This document shows positions 1-8,241 of a stretch of DNA of 64,000 nucleotides, one piece after another. The translations under genes were made by a program, and so were the position numbers. Positions within the stretch are counted from its first letter, which is position 1. Every line of letters begins with the position of its first letter. Under the pieces are notes generated by a model that worked only from the letters and a program-made list of their open reading frames with translations, was not told the DNA's origin and made no database searches. Source of the DNA: DATARH01 sp036268425 (GTDB lineage: Bacteria > Pseudomonadota > Alphaproteobacteria > ATCC43930 > CGMCC-115725); the NCBI GenBank assembly GCA_036268425.1, contig DATAUE010000074.1, positions 182,530-246,529 on the forward strand, in the 5' to 3' direction.

Positions 1-857
1 AGCGAGGGTTGGATTTCCGTGGCGCGGCGGTAGGCGAGCAGCGCTTCGGCACGCCGCCCCTGCAATTTCAGAACGTGACCAAGTTGCAGGTGAAGATCGG
101 CATTCTCGTTGGCATCGGCGAGTGCGGTACGGTACGTCGACTCGGCTTCGGCGAGGCGACCGGAATCTTTTAGCATATTGCCAAGCTGAATGCGGATGTC
201 GACACGCGCCGGCAGCAGGTTCAGCGCATCGCCGTAGGTCTCGGCGGCGGCCGCGAATTGCCGCGCATCCCGCAGGCGATCGCCTTCGCGGATCAACTTT
301 TCACCGGCAAGGATCGCGGCGCGTCCGTCTTCATCCGGCGCCTGATCCCATGCCCGCAATTCGTCCCGCAACTCCGCCGCGGCAGCTTCTCCATCGTCGA
401 ATAACCGCTGCGCCGTGCGGTAGGCATCGAGCGCGGCATCACGACGACCAAGCAGTTTCAGCAAATGACCGAGTTGCCGATGGATGTCGCCGTCACTGGG
501 CGATTGGGCGCTGGCCTGACGATAGGCCGCCTCCGCTTCGCCGTAGAGCGTCAACTCTTTCAGCATGTGCGCCAGCTGTACGCGGGTGTCGACGCGCTCG
601 TGATCGAGCAGCAAGGCGCGACGATAAAGCCAGACGGCGACAGCGTAGTTGCCGGCGTCGCGCGCTCGGTCGCCGCGCCGCGCGAGACGGTGTGCCAACA
701 TGCGGCGCCACGAAAAGCCTTTGCGTGGTGGACGCATGCCGGCTTGGCCGGCGACCCATGCGGTTGTGTGGGGTTGTCGGAAAATTCGATCGGATACGCG
801 TGACAACGCCGGCTGACCAGCACTCTCGGAGCTTTTCAGCAGGTTTGGTGCACTCAT
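1..857 (-). CDS. TPR-repeat protein (5' part; runs off the window)
   Basis: An open minus-strand frame of 285 codons continues past base 1, so only the N-terminal part is present. After an irregular, basic first 65 residues it is built of tetratricopeptide repeats, clear at about residues 90-113, 124-148, 218-245 and 252-282. Typical helices are LGHLLKLLGRRDAALDAY and LGHVLKLQGRRAEALLAY. The ATG (857-855) overlaps the TGA of the upstream permease as ATGA, which implies translational coupling. In Rhodospirillales-type polysaccharide loci such TPR blocks often precede a glycosyltransferase domain. That domain would lie outside the window, so the catalytic role is inference. TPRs alone give only a protein-interaction scaffold. 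Confidence 0.85.
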   Translation of the reverse strand, partial: MSAPNLLKSSESAGQPALSRVSDRIFRQPHTTAWVAGQAGMRPPRKGFSWRRMLAHRLARRGDRARDAGNYAVAVWLYRRALLLDHERVDTRVQLAHMLKELTLYGEAEAAYRQASAQSPSDGDIHRQLGHLLKLLGRRDAALDAYRTAQRLFDDGEAAAAELRDELRAWDQAPDEDGRAAILAGEKLIREGDRLRDARQFAAAAETYGDALNLLPARVDIRIQLGNMLKDSGRLAEAESTYRTALADANENADLHLQLGHVLKLQGRRAEALLAYRRATEIQPS

Positions 858-1720
858 TCGACCAGCTCGAGATGCTTGCGAACGCCCTTAACCAACCACA
901 ACCCAATCACGCTCAGGATCGCAAGGTAATAAGTGACATACAAAATATCGTAATGAGTCTGGATACGGTTTCCCAACAATCCGGCCCGGATCATTTCATA
1001 GCAATGAATTGACGGCAGCACTGTCAACCCCACATTGCGCAGAGGCGTGGGCAGCCAGTCGGCGAGAAACCAGAAACCACTGACCGGCATGTAGATGTAA
1101 GAGATGACCATCCAGGCATGCTCAACCAAATCCGTCCGTTCGCTCCAGGCCGCCACAATCAAGGCAATCGTCAACGACCACCATACCATGTAAAGGTTGC
1201 CAACCATAAATAGAGGCAAATTTGCCGGCCAGTCGAGAAATCCAAAAAAATACAAAATCAAAAACGAAAATATGATGGCTCCTATATTACCTATTGCTTC
1301 AAGACCGCAACGCCCGACGATGATATCAAACGGTGTCACCCTGCTGTGATACAAAAGGGCGGCATTCTGGCGAACGACATACAACGCACGACCGGTAACG
1401 TGCCGGAACACCAGCAGCGGCAGATAGCCGCTCCAAATCATTGGCATCAGCGGGATGCCATGATCGACCGGCGACCGGATAAACGACCACATTGCGATCA
1501 CCGGGAAGGCGAACACCAGCGGCTCGGCAAACAACCATGCGAAGCCGAGGTTCCGGCGGCCCCAACGGGTTTGTATCTCGCGCATGAAAACCGCGCCCCA
1601 GACGCGCCGCTGCACACCCCATGCCGCCAATATGCCCTGCAACCCCACCTCCGCCTGTCTGGTGGCTCGCGCCGGACCGGCATCACAGCCGCTCCCGATC
1701 CGCAAACAACCGATCCGCAA
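854..1720 (-). CDS. ABC-2 type polysaccharide export permease (KpsM/Wzm family)
   Basis: 288 residues, near the family's usual 260-290. The cytoplasmic N terminus contains the family-typical REIQTRWGRRNLGFAW before the first membrane helix (about residue 60). Five or six hydrophobic segments follow, ending in a short charged tail (KHLELVE). KpsM-type permeases pair with a KpsT/Wzt ATPase to export capsule or O-polysaccharide across the inner membrane. The ATPase is not in this window. The gene overlaps the downstream TPR gene by 4 bp. The ATG at 1720 gives an N-terminal stretch of about 45 residues before the conserved region, so a later start is possible. It is divergent from the oxidoreductase gene, with a 117-bp gap. 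Confidence 0.88.
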   Translation of the reverse strand: MRIGCLRIGSGCDAGPARATRQAEVGLQGILAAWGVQRRVWGAVFMREIQTRWGRRNLGFAWLFAEPLVFAFPVIAMWSFIRSPVDHGIPLMPMIWSGYLPLLVFRHVTGRALYVVRQNAALLYHSRVTPFDIIVGRCGLEAIGNIGAIIFSFLILYFFGFLDWPANLPLFMVGNLYMVWWSLTIALIVAAWSERTDLVEHAWMVISYIYMPVSGFWFLADWLPTPLRNVGLTVLPSIHCYEMIRAGLLGNRIQTHYDILYVTYYLAILSVIGLWLVKGVRKHLELVE

Positions 1721-1837
1721 TCATGCAACGTGCTGTGCCGGGCGCAAAAAAACATCGTGCCACGGGCGGCGCTGCTGGCCGCCCGTGGCGGCAGCCGCTA
1801 TAGCGTCGGTTTATGGCAATTCGATGAGGGCATTCAT

Positions 1838-3148
1838 ATGGCCGCACGTCGCCTGATCGTCATCGATCCCGGTCATTTCCACGCCGCGCTGGTGCAAAAG
1901 GAAATGTACGCCACTCTCGACCCGCGGGCCCGGATTTACGCGCCGCTGGGCCCCGAGCTGCTCGATTACCTCGGGCGCATTGCCCGTTTCAATCACGATC
2001 CCCAGCACCCGACGCGCTGGGAAGTCGAGGTACAGGCCTCGCCGGACTTTCTCGATCGCATCGCCGACGAACCACCGAGCGGCATCGCGGTGCTTTCCGG
2101 GCGCAACCGCGGCAAGGTCGACCGTATCGCGGCGGCGGTTGCGGCGGGGCTGCACGTCCTCGCAGACAAGCCGGCGATCATCCGCCGCGAAGATCTGCCG
2201 CGGTTCGAAACGGCGCTGAACATCGCCGAACGTCGCGGCCTCGTGATAGCCGATATGATGACCGGCCGGGAAAACGTGATGTCGCAGCTTATTGTCATGC
2301 TGCGCCGGGAGGCGGCGGTATTTGGCGAACCCGTCGCCGGCAGTCGCGACGAACCCGGCGTCGCGCTGAGCGGCGTGCATCACCTGCTGAAGGTGGTGTC
2401 CGGCGTCCCGAACCGACGCCCCGCCTGGTACTTCGACGTCACCGAGCAAGGTGAGGGGCTGGCCGATACCGGCGTCCACCTGGTCGACCGCGCGCATGAA
2501 ACGCTGTTCCCCGGCGAGACGCTCGATTACCGCCGGGATATCGCGGTTCTTGCTGCGAGCCGCTGGCCGACCGCGATCAGCCTCGCCCAGTTCCGCGAGG
2601 TGACCGGCGAAGCCGGCTGGCCGGACGACCTGACACCGTGGATCACCGGCGACCGGCTGGATTGTTTCTGCAACGGCCGGGTCGAGTACCGGGTGCGCGG
2701 CATTCATGTGCGGCTGGAAGCGCGGTGGGACTGGCAGGCCGAACACGGCGACGATACCCATAATGCCCTCTACCGCGGCACCAGATGCTCGCTCGAACTG
2801 CGCCAGGGACCGGCGCAGCAATATCGGCCGGAGCTTTATGTGGTGCCGCACGCCGAGATCGCCGCGGCGCTGGAACGCTGCACTACCGCGGCACAGCCGA
2901 GCTTTCCGGGCATGGCCGTCGAGCGGCAGGGTCACGAGTGGCACGTCCGGGTTCCCGATGCGCTGAGGGTTGGCCACGAGGCCAATTTCGCGCAATTCAC
3001 CCGACGCTTTCTCGGTTATGTCGATGATCCAGGGTCGCTCCCGGCGCGCGACAAGCCTAATTTGCTGGCGAAATACCATGCCTGCACCGAGGCCGTGGCG
3101 ATGAGCCACGGCTTACCCACGACAATCCACGGAGGAGACGCTCGATGA
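1838..3148 (+). CDS. Gfo/Idh/MocA-like oxidoreductase with putative oxidoreductase C-terminal domain
   Basis: 436 residues from an ATG preceded by GAGGG. The frame is open further upstream, but that part lies antisense to the permease and has no protein-like character. The N terminus is a Rossmann strand-loop (LIVIDPGHFHAALVQ). A DKP at residues 110-112 takes the place of the EKP motif that binds the nicotinamide ribose in this family, and DTGVHLVD resembles the catalytic histidine segment. The C-terminal half matches my memory of the 'putative oxidoreductase C-terminal' domain. Substrate unknown; an NAD(P)-linked sugar or polyol step is likely. It is coupled by a 4-bp ATGA overlap to the following amidohydrolase. 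Confidence 0.85.
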   Translation: MAARRLIVIDPGHFHAALVQKEMYATLDPRARIYAPLGPELLDYLGRIARFNHDPQHPTRWEVEVQASPDFLDRIADEPPSGIAVLSGRNRGKVDRIAAAVAAGLHVLADKPAIIRREDLPRFETALNIAERRGLVIADMMTGRENVMSQLIVMLRREAAVFGEPVAGSRDEPGVALSGVHHLLKVVSGVPNRRPAWYFDVTEQGEGLADTGVHLVDRAHETLFPGETLDYRRDIAVLAASRWPTAISLAQFREVTGEAGWPDDLTPWITGDRLDCFCNGRVEYRVRGIHVRLEARWDWQAEHGDDTHNALYRGTRCSLELRQGPAQQYRPELYVVPHAEIAAALERCTTAAQPSFPGMAVERQGHEWHVRVPDALRVGHEANFAQFTRRFLGYVDDPGSLPARDKPNLLAKYHACTEAVAMSHGLPTTIHGGDAR

Positions 3149-4113
3149 TCTGCGATGTGCATGCCCATTTTATTCCCAAGCCGTTCGGCGATTTTATGGG
3201 TGATCGCTGGGGGCCGCGCGTCGGCGTGCCGGTCAAGACCGGGATCGCCAAGCACCCGGTGTCGGATACGATCGACGACATCAAGGGCCGGCTCGATCTG
3301 ATGGACGAAGCCGGGGTCGGACGCCAGGTATTGTCGCCGCACCGTCCGCCCTATCTGCCGGACGAGGCGGAGTGCGTAAAGGCGCTGCACCTGCTCAATG
3401 ACGGCTATGCCGATCTGGCGCACCGCTATTCCGACCGCATCGCCTCGTATGTGATGCTGCCCTTGCCGCATATCGACGCGTCGTTGCGCGAGATGGAGCG
3501 CGGGCTCGACCAGCTCGGCTGCGTCGGCGTCAACATGCATGTGACCTGCTTCAACCGCTCGGTCGCCGAGACCGAGTTCGAGCCGATCTACCAGGAGTTG
3601 AACCGGCGTGGCGCGGTGCTGTTTGTGCATCCGTCGACCAACGGCGCTTGTTCGCCTTTGATCAACGACTACAACTTTACCGCCGCGGTGGGGACCTCGG
3701 TCGAGGATGCCTGCTTTGTGCTGCACATGATCAACAAGCAAATCCCGCACCGCTACCCCAACATCAAATTCATCGTGCCGCATCTCGGGGGCCCCATTCC
3801 GATGCTGCTCAACCGGCTCGACCAACAGGGCCAGAATGCCTCGCACAACCCCGGCCTCGCCGAGGCGCCCAGCGTCACCGCCAAGAAATTCTATTACGAC
3901 ACGGTATGTTACGGCTCGAAGGCCGCCTTTATGTGCGCCTACGAAGCCTTTGGCGCCGATCATCTGGTGACCGGCAGCGACTATCCCGTGCTGCAGGATT
4001 ACGAGAGCTACAAGGAAACCTTCGCCTATATCAGCCGCCTCGGCCTGCCCCCCGGCGATCTGGACAAAATTCTCAACCACAACGCCCAGGCGCTGTTCGG
4101 TTTCGCGCACTGA
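3145..4113 (+). CDS. amidohydrolase-2 family protein (ACMSD-like metal-dependent hydrolase/decarboxylase)
   Basis: 322 residues. The start MICDVHAHF carries the HxH metal motif (H6, H8). Later metal or catalytic segments are a VHPS histidine, HLGG and GSDYP with its aspartate. This is the pattern of the amidohydrolase-2 (aminocarboxymuconate-semialdehyde decarboxylase-like) group of the amidohydrolase superfamily, which decarboxylates or hydrolyses small carboxylates at a single zinc. The ATG overlaps the TGA of the oxidoreductase gene, so the two are co-translated and probably act in one pathway. The exact substrate cannot be read from sequence. Confidence 0.88.
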   Translation: MICDVHAHFIPKPFGDFMGDRWGPRVGVPVKTGIAKHPVSDTIDDIKGRLDLMDEAGVGRQVLSPHRPPYLPDEAECVKALHLLNDGYADLAHRYSDRIASYVMLPLPHIDASLREMERGLDQLGCVGVNMHVTCFNRSVAETEFEPIYQELNRRGAVLFVHPSTNGACSPLINDYNFTAAVGTSVEDACFVLHMINKQIPHRYPNIKFIVPHLGGPIPMLLNRLDQQGQNASHNPGLAEAPSVTAKKFYYDTVCYGSKAAFMCAYEAFGADHLVTGSDYPVLQDYESYKETFAYISRLGLPPGDLDKILNHNAQALFGFAH

Positions 4114-4158
4114 CAATCGCGAGTACCCACGCCTTGACTGGGCGGTTTTTGTGGATAC

Positions 4159-4434
4159 ATGAATAGCTGGGATGAGATAAAGCGTCAGCGAACGCTAACC
4201 GAGCGTGGTTTGGACTTTGCTGACGCTGAATCGGTGTTTGCCGGCCGTCGCATTACGCTGCCGGATGATCGGCGGGATTACGGCGAGCCGAGATTTATAA
4301 CGGCGGGATGGTTGCTTGGGCGCTTCGTCATTGTGGTGTGGACGCCCCGCAATGAAGGCCGCCGAATTATCTCCCTAAGGCACGGACATGCCGATGAAGA
4401 AGAGTATTACCGCGAGCAAATGGACCGATCCTGA
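4159..4434 (+). CDS. brnT: BrnT family type II toxin (DUF497)
   Basis: 91 residues with the BrnT pattern: an N-terminal helix with KRQRTLTERGLDFADAESVF, a middle ITLPDDRRDYGEPR, and the closing RIISLRHGHADEEEYY. BrnT is a RelE-fold ribonuclease that inhibits translation. BrnA, the next gene, neutralises it. The two genes overlap by 47 bp, longer than the usual few-base overlap of this pair. No good Shine-Dalgarno precedes the ATG; the upstream bases include TTGACT (4134-4139), a possible -35. Normally the complex represses its own promoter. Confidence 0.9.
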   Translation: MNSWDEIKRQRTLTERGLDFADAESVFAGRRITLPDDRRDYGEPRFITAGWLLGRFVIVVWTPRNEGRRIISLRHGHADEEEYYREQMDRS

Positions 4435-4657
4435 CGACGCGCCGCACCTGACGCGGGAGTGGTTCAAGGCGGGCGAGATTATGGATGGCGATCGCCTGAT
4501 ACGCCCGGCCAAGGCGATCGGCCGGCCGAAAAAGGCCGCACCAAAGGAAGCCGTCAACATCCGCCTCGACCCGGAGGTTTTGTCCTACTTCCGGGCGACC
4601 GGCCCTGGCTGGCAATCGCGGATCAACGAAGCGCTGCGCAAGGCCGCCGGCCTGTAG
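4388..4657 (+). CDS. brnA: BrnA family antitoxin
   Basis: 89 residues. The C-terminal half has the ribbon-helix-helix signature of BrnA (VNIRLDPEVLSYFR, then GWQSRINEALRKAAG), which binds DNA and BrnT. The N-terminal half is basic and linker-like (ITASKWTDPDDAP). It starts 47 bp inside brnT and ends 7 bp before the stop of the convergent MFS gene. The pair can stabilise a locus or act as a stress module. Identity is secure from the two-gene arrangement and motifs; activity is untested. Confidence 0.9.
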   Translation: MPMKKSITASKWTDPDDAPHLTREWFKAGEIMDGDRLIRPAKAIGRPKKAAPKEAVNIRLDPEVLSYFRATGPGWQSRINEALRKAAGL

Positions 4658-4664
4658 CCCGAAA

Positions 4665-5888
4665 TCAGCCGCGCTCGGCGATATCGCGCAGCGCCGGGCG
4701 TAGCAGCCAGGTCAGCGGCAGTGTCATCAGCACAATGGCGGCAATCATCGTCATCATCACCGGCACACTGGCGAGGTCGCTGGCAAGTCCGTAAAGCACC
4801 GGCGCCAGCGCTCCGGCCCCGATGCCGCCGGTATAGAAAATGCTGAAGGCGCGCTGGCGGCGTTCGGGTGCGACCAGTTCGGGCACCGTGCCGTACAGCA
4901 CCGACGAAGTGCCGTTCAGCGCGACGCCGATCAGCGGCAGCACCGCCAGCCCACCGATTAGCGGCAACGGCAACAGCAGCAGGATGCCGGCCGCGGTCAG
5001 CCCCTCGGTCAGAAACACCGCCTTGACGACGCCGAGCCGCATGCCGAGCCAGCCGCACACCAGCTTGCCGGCGCCGCCGCCGAAAAAGATCAGCGTCAGC
5101 GCGACGCCGACCATCGGCATGTCAGCGCCCTTCTGGCGCAGCAGAAACGGCAGAAAGGTCAGGAAGCCCATGCGGGTCGCGCTATCGATCATCGCGATCG
5201 ACAGCAGCAGGGGAAACCCCCGCCGTGGTGGCGCGGTCGCGGGCGCGGCCGCCGCTTGGGCAGGCGCGGTCTTGGCCGTGCCGCTGCGGCCGGGCAGGCC
5301 GCGCACTGCCAGGATCGCGACGGAGGCGGCGAGAGCGCCGATGCCGAGCACGATCGTCGCGGTGCGCCACGGCATCATCGCGACGAGCCAGGCGGTCGCT
5401 GCCGGCATCGCCATCTTGCCGAGATCGCCCGAGAAATTATAGCTGGCGAGCGCGCCGCGCGAACGCCGGCCGGGAAATGCCTGCGCCACGAGGTTGGCGG
5501 CGATCGGATGTTGTACACTGGCCCCGAGACCCGCTAGCACCAGAGCGGCGGTCAGCATGAAGAACCCGGCGCTGGCGCCGGCCGCGAGATAGCCGATCCC
5601 GACCAGCGCCGTCCCCAGCCCCAGCACCAACTGGCCGCCGAACCCCTCGCCGAGTGCGCCGGACGGCACCTGAAACCCGGCCATCGAGCCGGCAAACAGC
5701 GCCCGCAACAGCCCGACCTCGGCATAGCCAAGCCCAAACTCCGCCTGCCACAGCGGCAGCAGCACATAGAGCAGGTCGGTGTAGCCGTCGTGCAGCACAT
5801 GCGCACCGCAGGCGACGCCCATTGTGCGCCGCTCCGGCGCTGCAATCTTGCCCAGCGTGGCCGTAATCAGAGACATCGCATTCGCCAT
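4665..5888 (-). CDS. MFS transporter (Fsr-like major facilitator)
   Basis: 407 residues with about 12 hydrophobic segments in two halves joined by an Ala/Pro-rich cytoplasmic linker near residues 200-225. The N terminus (ACGAHVLHDGYTDLLYVLLP) matches fosmidomycin-resistance-type and related MFS exporters. LASYNFSGDLGK and SSVLYGTVPELV are further family-like segments. It is an inner-membrane secondary transporter of unknown substrate. It is convergent with brnA and divergent from the hydantoinase gene (133-bp gap), so it could share regulation with hydantoin metabolism, but nothing in the sequence proves this. Confidence 0.85.
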   Translation of the reverse strand: MANAMSLITATLGKIAAPERRTMGVACGAHVLHDGYTDLLYVLLPLWQAEFGLGYAEVGLLRALFAGSMAGFQVPSGALGEGFGGQLVLGLGTALVGIGYLAAGASAGFFMLTAALVLAGLGASVQHPIAANLVAQAFPGRRSRGALASYNFSGDLGKMAMPAATAWLVAMMPWRTATIVLGIGALAASVAILAVRGLPGRSGTAKTAPAQAAAAPATAPPRRGFPLLLSIAMIDSATRMGFLTFLPFLLRQKGADMPMVGVALTLIFFGGGAGKLVCGWLGMRLGVVKAVFLTEGLTAAGILLLLPLPLIGGLAVLPLIGVALNGTSSVLYGTVPELVAPERRQRAFSIFYTGGIGAGALAPVLYGLASDLASVPVMMTMIAAIVLMTLPLTWLLRPALRDIAERG

Positions 5889-6021
5889 CGTTAAAGGCGG
5901 TCGTTTGTCATTAAACTGTCATCGGATAGCGGTGGCAATCGCGGCGCGCGCTTTGCCGGCGAGTATGGCGAGTATAAGGCCGGCATATTTTGGGTGACGC
6001 CGGCAGAAGGGGGTAAGAGAC

Positions 6022-7482
6022 ATGGCCGAATACGATCTCGTCATCCGCAACGGCACGGTGGTGACGGCCGCCGACACGACGCAATGTGATGTCGGCATCA
6101 AGGACGGAGTCGTCGCTACGCTGGGCCGCGGCCTCGCCGCCGGCACGCGCGAGATCGACGCCACCGGCAAGCTCGTACTGCCTGGCGCGATCGACAGCCA
6201 TTGCCATATCGAACAGCGCAGTGGCGCGGGCGTCATCTGCGCCGACGATTTCTACAGCGCGACGGTGTCGGCGGCATTCGGCGGCACCACGACGGTCATT
6301 CCGTTCGCGGCGCAGCATCGGGGCGAATCACTGCGGCAGGTCGTCAGCGATTACCATGCGGCGGCCGGGCCGAAAGCGGTGATCGACTACGCCTTCCACC
6401 TGATCATCACCGACCCGTCGGAACAGGTACTGGGCCAGGAACTGCCGGCCCTGCTCAAGGACGGATACACCTCGTTCAAGGTCTACATGACCTATGACGC
6501 GATGCGGCTCGATGACGGGCAGATGCTCGACATCCTGGCGCTGGCGCGGCGCGAGGGCGCGCTCGTCATGGTGCATGCCGAAAATCACGACATGATCAAA
6601 TGGCTGACCAATCGCCTGTTGGAGCGCGGCCTCGGCAACCCGCGCTATCATGCAGTGGCGCATGCCCGCGTGGCTGAGGGCGAGGCGACAAACCGCGCCA
6701 TCTCGCTGTCGCAACTCCTCGATGTGCCGATCCTGATCGTGCATGTCTCGGCCGCCGAGGCGATCGAGGTGATCCGCGACGCCCAGACCAAGGGTCTCAA
6801 AATCTATGGCGAGACCTGCCCGCAATATCTGTTCCTGACCGCCGACGATATCGGCATGGGCCTCGAAGGCACCAAATTATGCTGCTCGCCGCCGCCACGC
6901 GACCACGCCGCGCAAGAGGCAGTATGGCGCGGCCTCGCCAACGGCACCTTCCAGGTGTTTTCGTCGGACCACGCGCCTTATCGCTACGACGAAACCGGCA
7001 AATTGCTGAAAGGCGACAAGACCACCTTCAAAGACACCGCCAACGGTGTGCCGGGCATCGAACTGCGCGTGCCGTTATTGTTTTCCGAAGGTGTTGGCGG
7101 CGGCCGCATCGACCTCAACCGATTTGTCGAGTTGACAGCGACCAACCACGCGAAAATCTACGGCCTCTACCCGAAAAAGGGCACGATTGCGGTCGGCAGC
7201 GACGCCGATATCGCAATCTGGGACCCCGAGCGCGAAGTCGCGATCAGCACGGCGATGCTGCACGATAATGTCGGCTACACGCCCTATGAGGGCCGCCGCG
7301 TCAAGGGCTGGCCGGTGACGGTGATGTCGCGCGGCCGCGTGGTGGTCGACGACGGCAAGCTGCTCGCCGAACGCGGCAGCGGTGCGTTCCTGCCCTGCGA
7401 ACTATCGGACTCCGCAAAGCCCCTCAATCACCCCACCCCCGAGCTTGCCTTTGCCGTCACGCAAGGCGCAGCGCTCGTTTAG
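6022..7482 (+). CDS. hydA: dihydropyrimidinase / D-hydantoinase
   Basis: 486 residues, normal for the family. It catalyses reversible ring opening of dihydropyrimidines or 5-substituted hydantoins to N-carbamoyl amino acids. Metal ligands of the binuclear zinc centre are visible: H60 and H62 in DSHCHIE, the lysine K153 (SFKVYMTY) that is carboxylated in this family, histidines in VMVHAEN and LIVHVSA, and the aspartate in FSSDHAPYRYDETGK. The last segment is diagnostic of hydantoinases rather than dihydroorotases. AGAAGGGGG lies upstream of the ATG. The D-carbamoylase downstream completes the hydantoin to D-amino-acid route, so a D-hydantoinase role is likely; pyrimidine catabolism is the alternative. 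Confidence 0.93.
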   Translation: MAEYDLVIRNGTVVTAADTTQCDVGIKDGVVATLGRGLAAGTREIDATGKLVLPGAIDSHCHIEQRSGAGVICADDFYSATVSAAFGGTTTVIPFAAQHRGESLRQVVSDYHAAAGPKAVIDYAFHLIITDPSEQVLGQELPALLKDGYTSFKVYMTYDAMRLDDGQMLDILALARREGALVMVHAENHDMIKWLTNRLLERGLGNPRYHAVAHARVAEGEATNRAISLSQLLDVPILIVHVSAAEAIEVIRDAQTKGLKIYGETCPQYLFLTADDIGMGLEGTKLCCSPPPRDHAAQEAVWRGLANGTFQVFSSDHAPYRYDETGKLLKGDKTTFKDTANGVPGIELRVPLLFSEGVGGGRIDLNRFVELTATNHAKIYGLYPKKGTIAVGSDADIAIWDPEREVAISTAMLHDNVGYTPYEGRRVKGWPVTVMSRGRVVVDDGKLLAERGSGAFLPCELSDSAKPLNHPTPELAFAVTQGAALV

Positions 7483-7495
7483 ATCAAGACGTACG

Positions 7496-8047
7496 ATGCA
7501 ACTCGTCTTTCTGTACGGTCCCGCGGCAGCGGGGAAATTAGCGGTGGCGGAAGAGCTTGTGGCTCTGACGGGATATGCGCTGTTCCACAATCATCTGATC
7601 GTCGATGCCGTTGCCTCGGTGTTTCCGTTTGGCAGCGAGCACTTCATCAGGCTTCGGGAACAATTTTGGATGACGATGTTTCGCGAGGCTGCCGAGGCCC
7701 GGCGTTCGATGATCTTTACCTTTATGCCCGAGGCGTCGGTCGACAGTGCCTTCCCCGACCGCGTCAGAGACCAAATTTGCGGCCTTGGCGGCGAGCTTCG
7801 TTTTGTGCGCCTGACGCTGCGGCCAGAGGAACAAGAGCGCCGGATTGGCAATGCCGGACGAGCCAAATTCGGCAAGTTGCGGTCGCTGGACCTGCTGCGA
7901 CAACTTCGCGGCCAATTTGATCGGTGCGAAGCGGCAATGCCCGAGCCTGAATTTACGATCGACACAACCTGCATATCACCCGCGAATGCGGCTCATGCCA
8001 TTGCTGTCGGCCTCGGCCTGCCAGCTCAACCGACCCGACGGGAGTGA
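7496..8047 (+). CDS. small P-loop kinase-like protein
   Basis: 183 residues. It begins MQLVFLYGPAAAGK, a Walker A loop in which the usual Ser/Thr after GK is replaced by Leu (GPAAAGKL), an odd change at a magnesium-coordinating position. The rest resembles shikimate/gluconate-kinase-like ATPases, with an LRPEEQERRIGN lid-like segment. I cannot assign a substrate. It lies 13 bp after the hydantoinase stop, so it is probably in the same transcript, and its TGA is followed 2 bp later by the truncated carbamoylase copy. Confidence 0.75.
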   Translation: MQLVFLYGPAAAGKLAVAEELVALTGYALFHNHLIVDAVASVFPFGSEHFIRLREQFWMTMFREAAEARRSMIFTFMPEASVDSAFPDRVRDQICGLGGELRFVRLTLRPEEQERRIGNAGRAKFGKLRSLDLLRQLRGQFDRCEAAMPEPEFTIDTTCISPANAAHAIAVGLGLPAQPTRRE

Positions 8048-8049
8048 TA

Positions 8050-8241
8050 ATGTCCCGAAAACCTCGCGCCGCCGTAACCCAGCTTGGGCCGAACCATCTT
8101 GCCGACAGCCGCGCCGCAGCAAGCGTAGGGCGGATGAGCGAAGCGCTATCCGCCGTCTCGAATGGCCGCCCGCGTCGCGGATTGCGCTGCGCTTGTCCGC
8201 CCTACGATACCTGCCAATCGCGCCACCAACGGGAGAACTAA
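8050..8241 (+). pseudogene. truncated duplicate of the D-carbamoylase 5' end, interrupted by a palindromic repeat
   Basis: The first 23 codons (MSRKPRAAVTQLGP...) are a near copy of the start of the carbamoylase at 8242. I count about 10 differences in the first 68 bases, roughly 85% identity. The bases just before each ATG also match in part (ACGGGAG). The copy then runs into a palindromic element (8124-8206) and ends in TAA at 8239-8241, directly against the ATG of the intact gene. It would encode 63 residues with no catalytic residue, so it is either a relic or a short leader ORF. Confidence 0.75.
8124..8206. repeat. palindromic intergenic repeat (REP/MITE-like), copy 1
   Basis: An 83-bp element with terminal inverted repeats CGTAGGGCGGA and TCCGCCCTACG, and inner arms GAGCGAAGCG and CGCTGCGCTTG. 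A relative lies at 44958-45045. Such short palindromic elements are common between genes in Alphaproteobacteria and are thought to be moved by transposases supplied in trans. This copy sits inside the duplicated 5' end of the carbamoylase gene. Confidence 0.8.

Noticed and set aside
122..1012. 296-codon plus-strand open frame at the left end
   Set aside because: It is antisense to the TPR and permease genes, is dominated by Arg, and the minus-strand TPR repeats are far more protein-like.
1346..1837. 164-codon N-terminal extension of the Gfo/Idh gene
   Set aside because: It overlaps the permease antisense, lacks conservation, and the ATG at 1838 has a ribosome site and begins the Rossmann domain.
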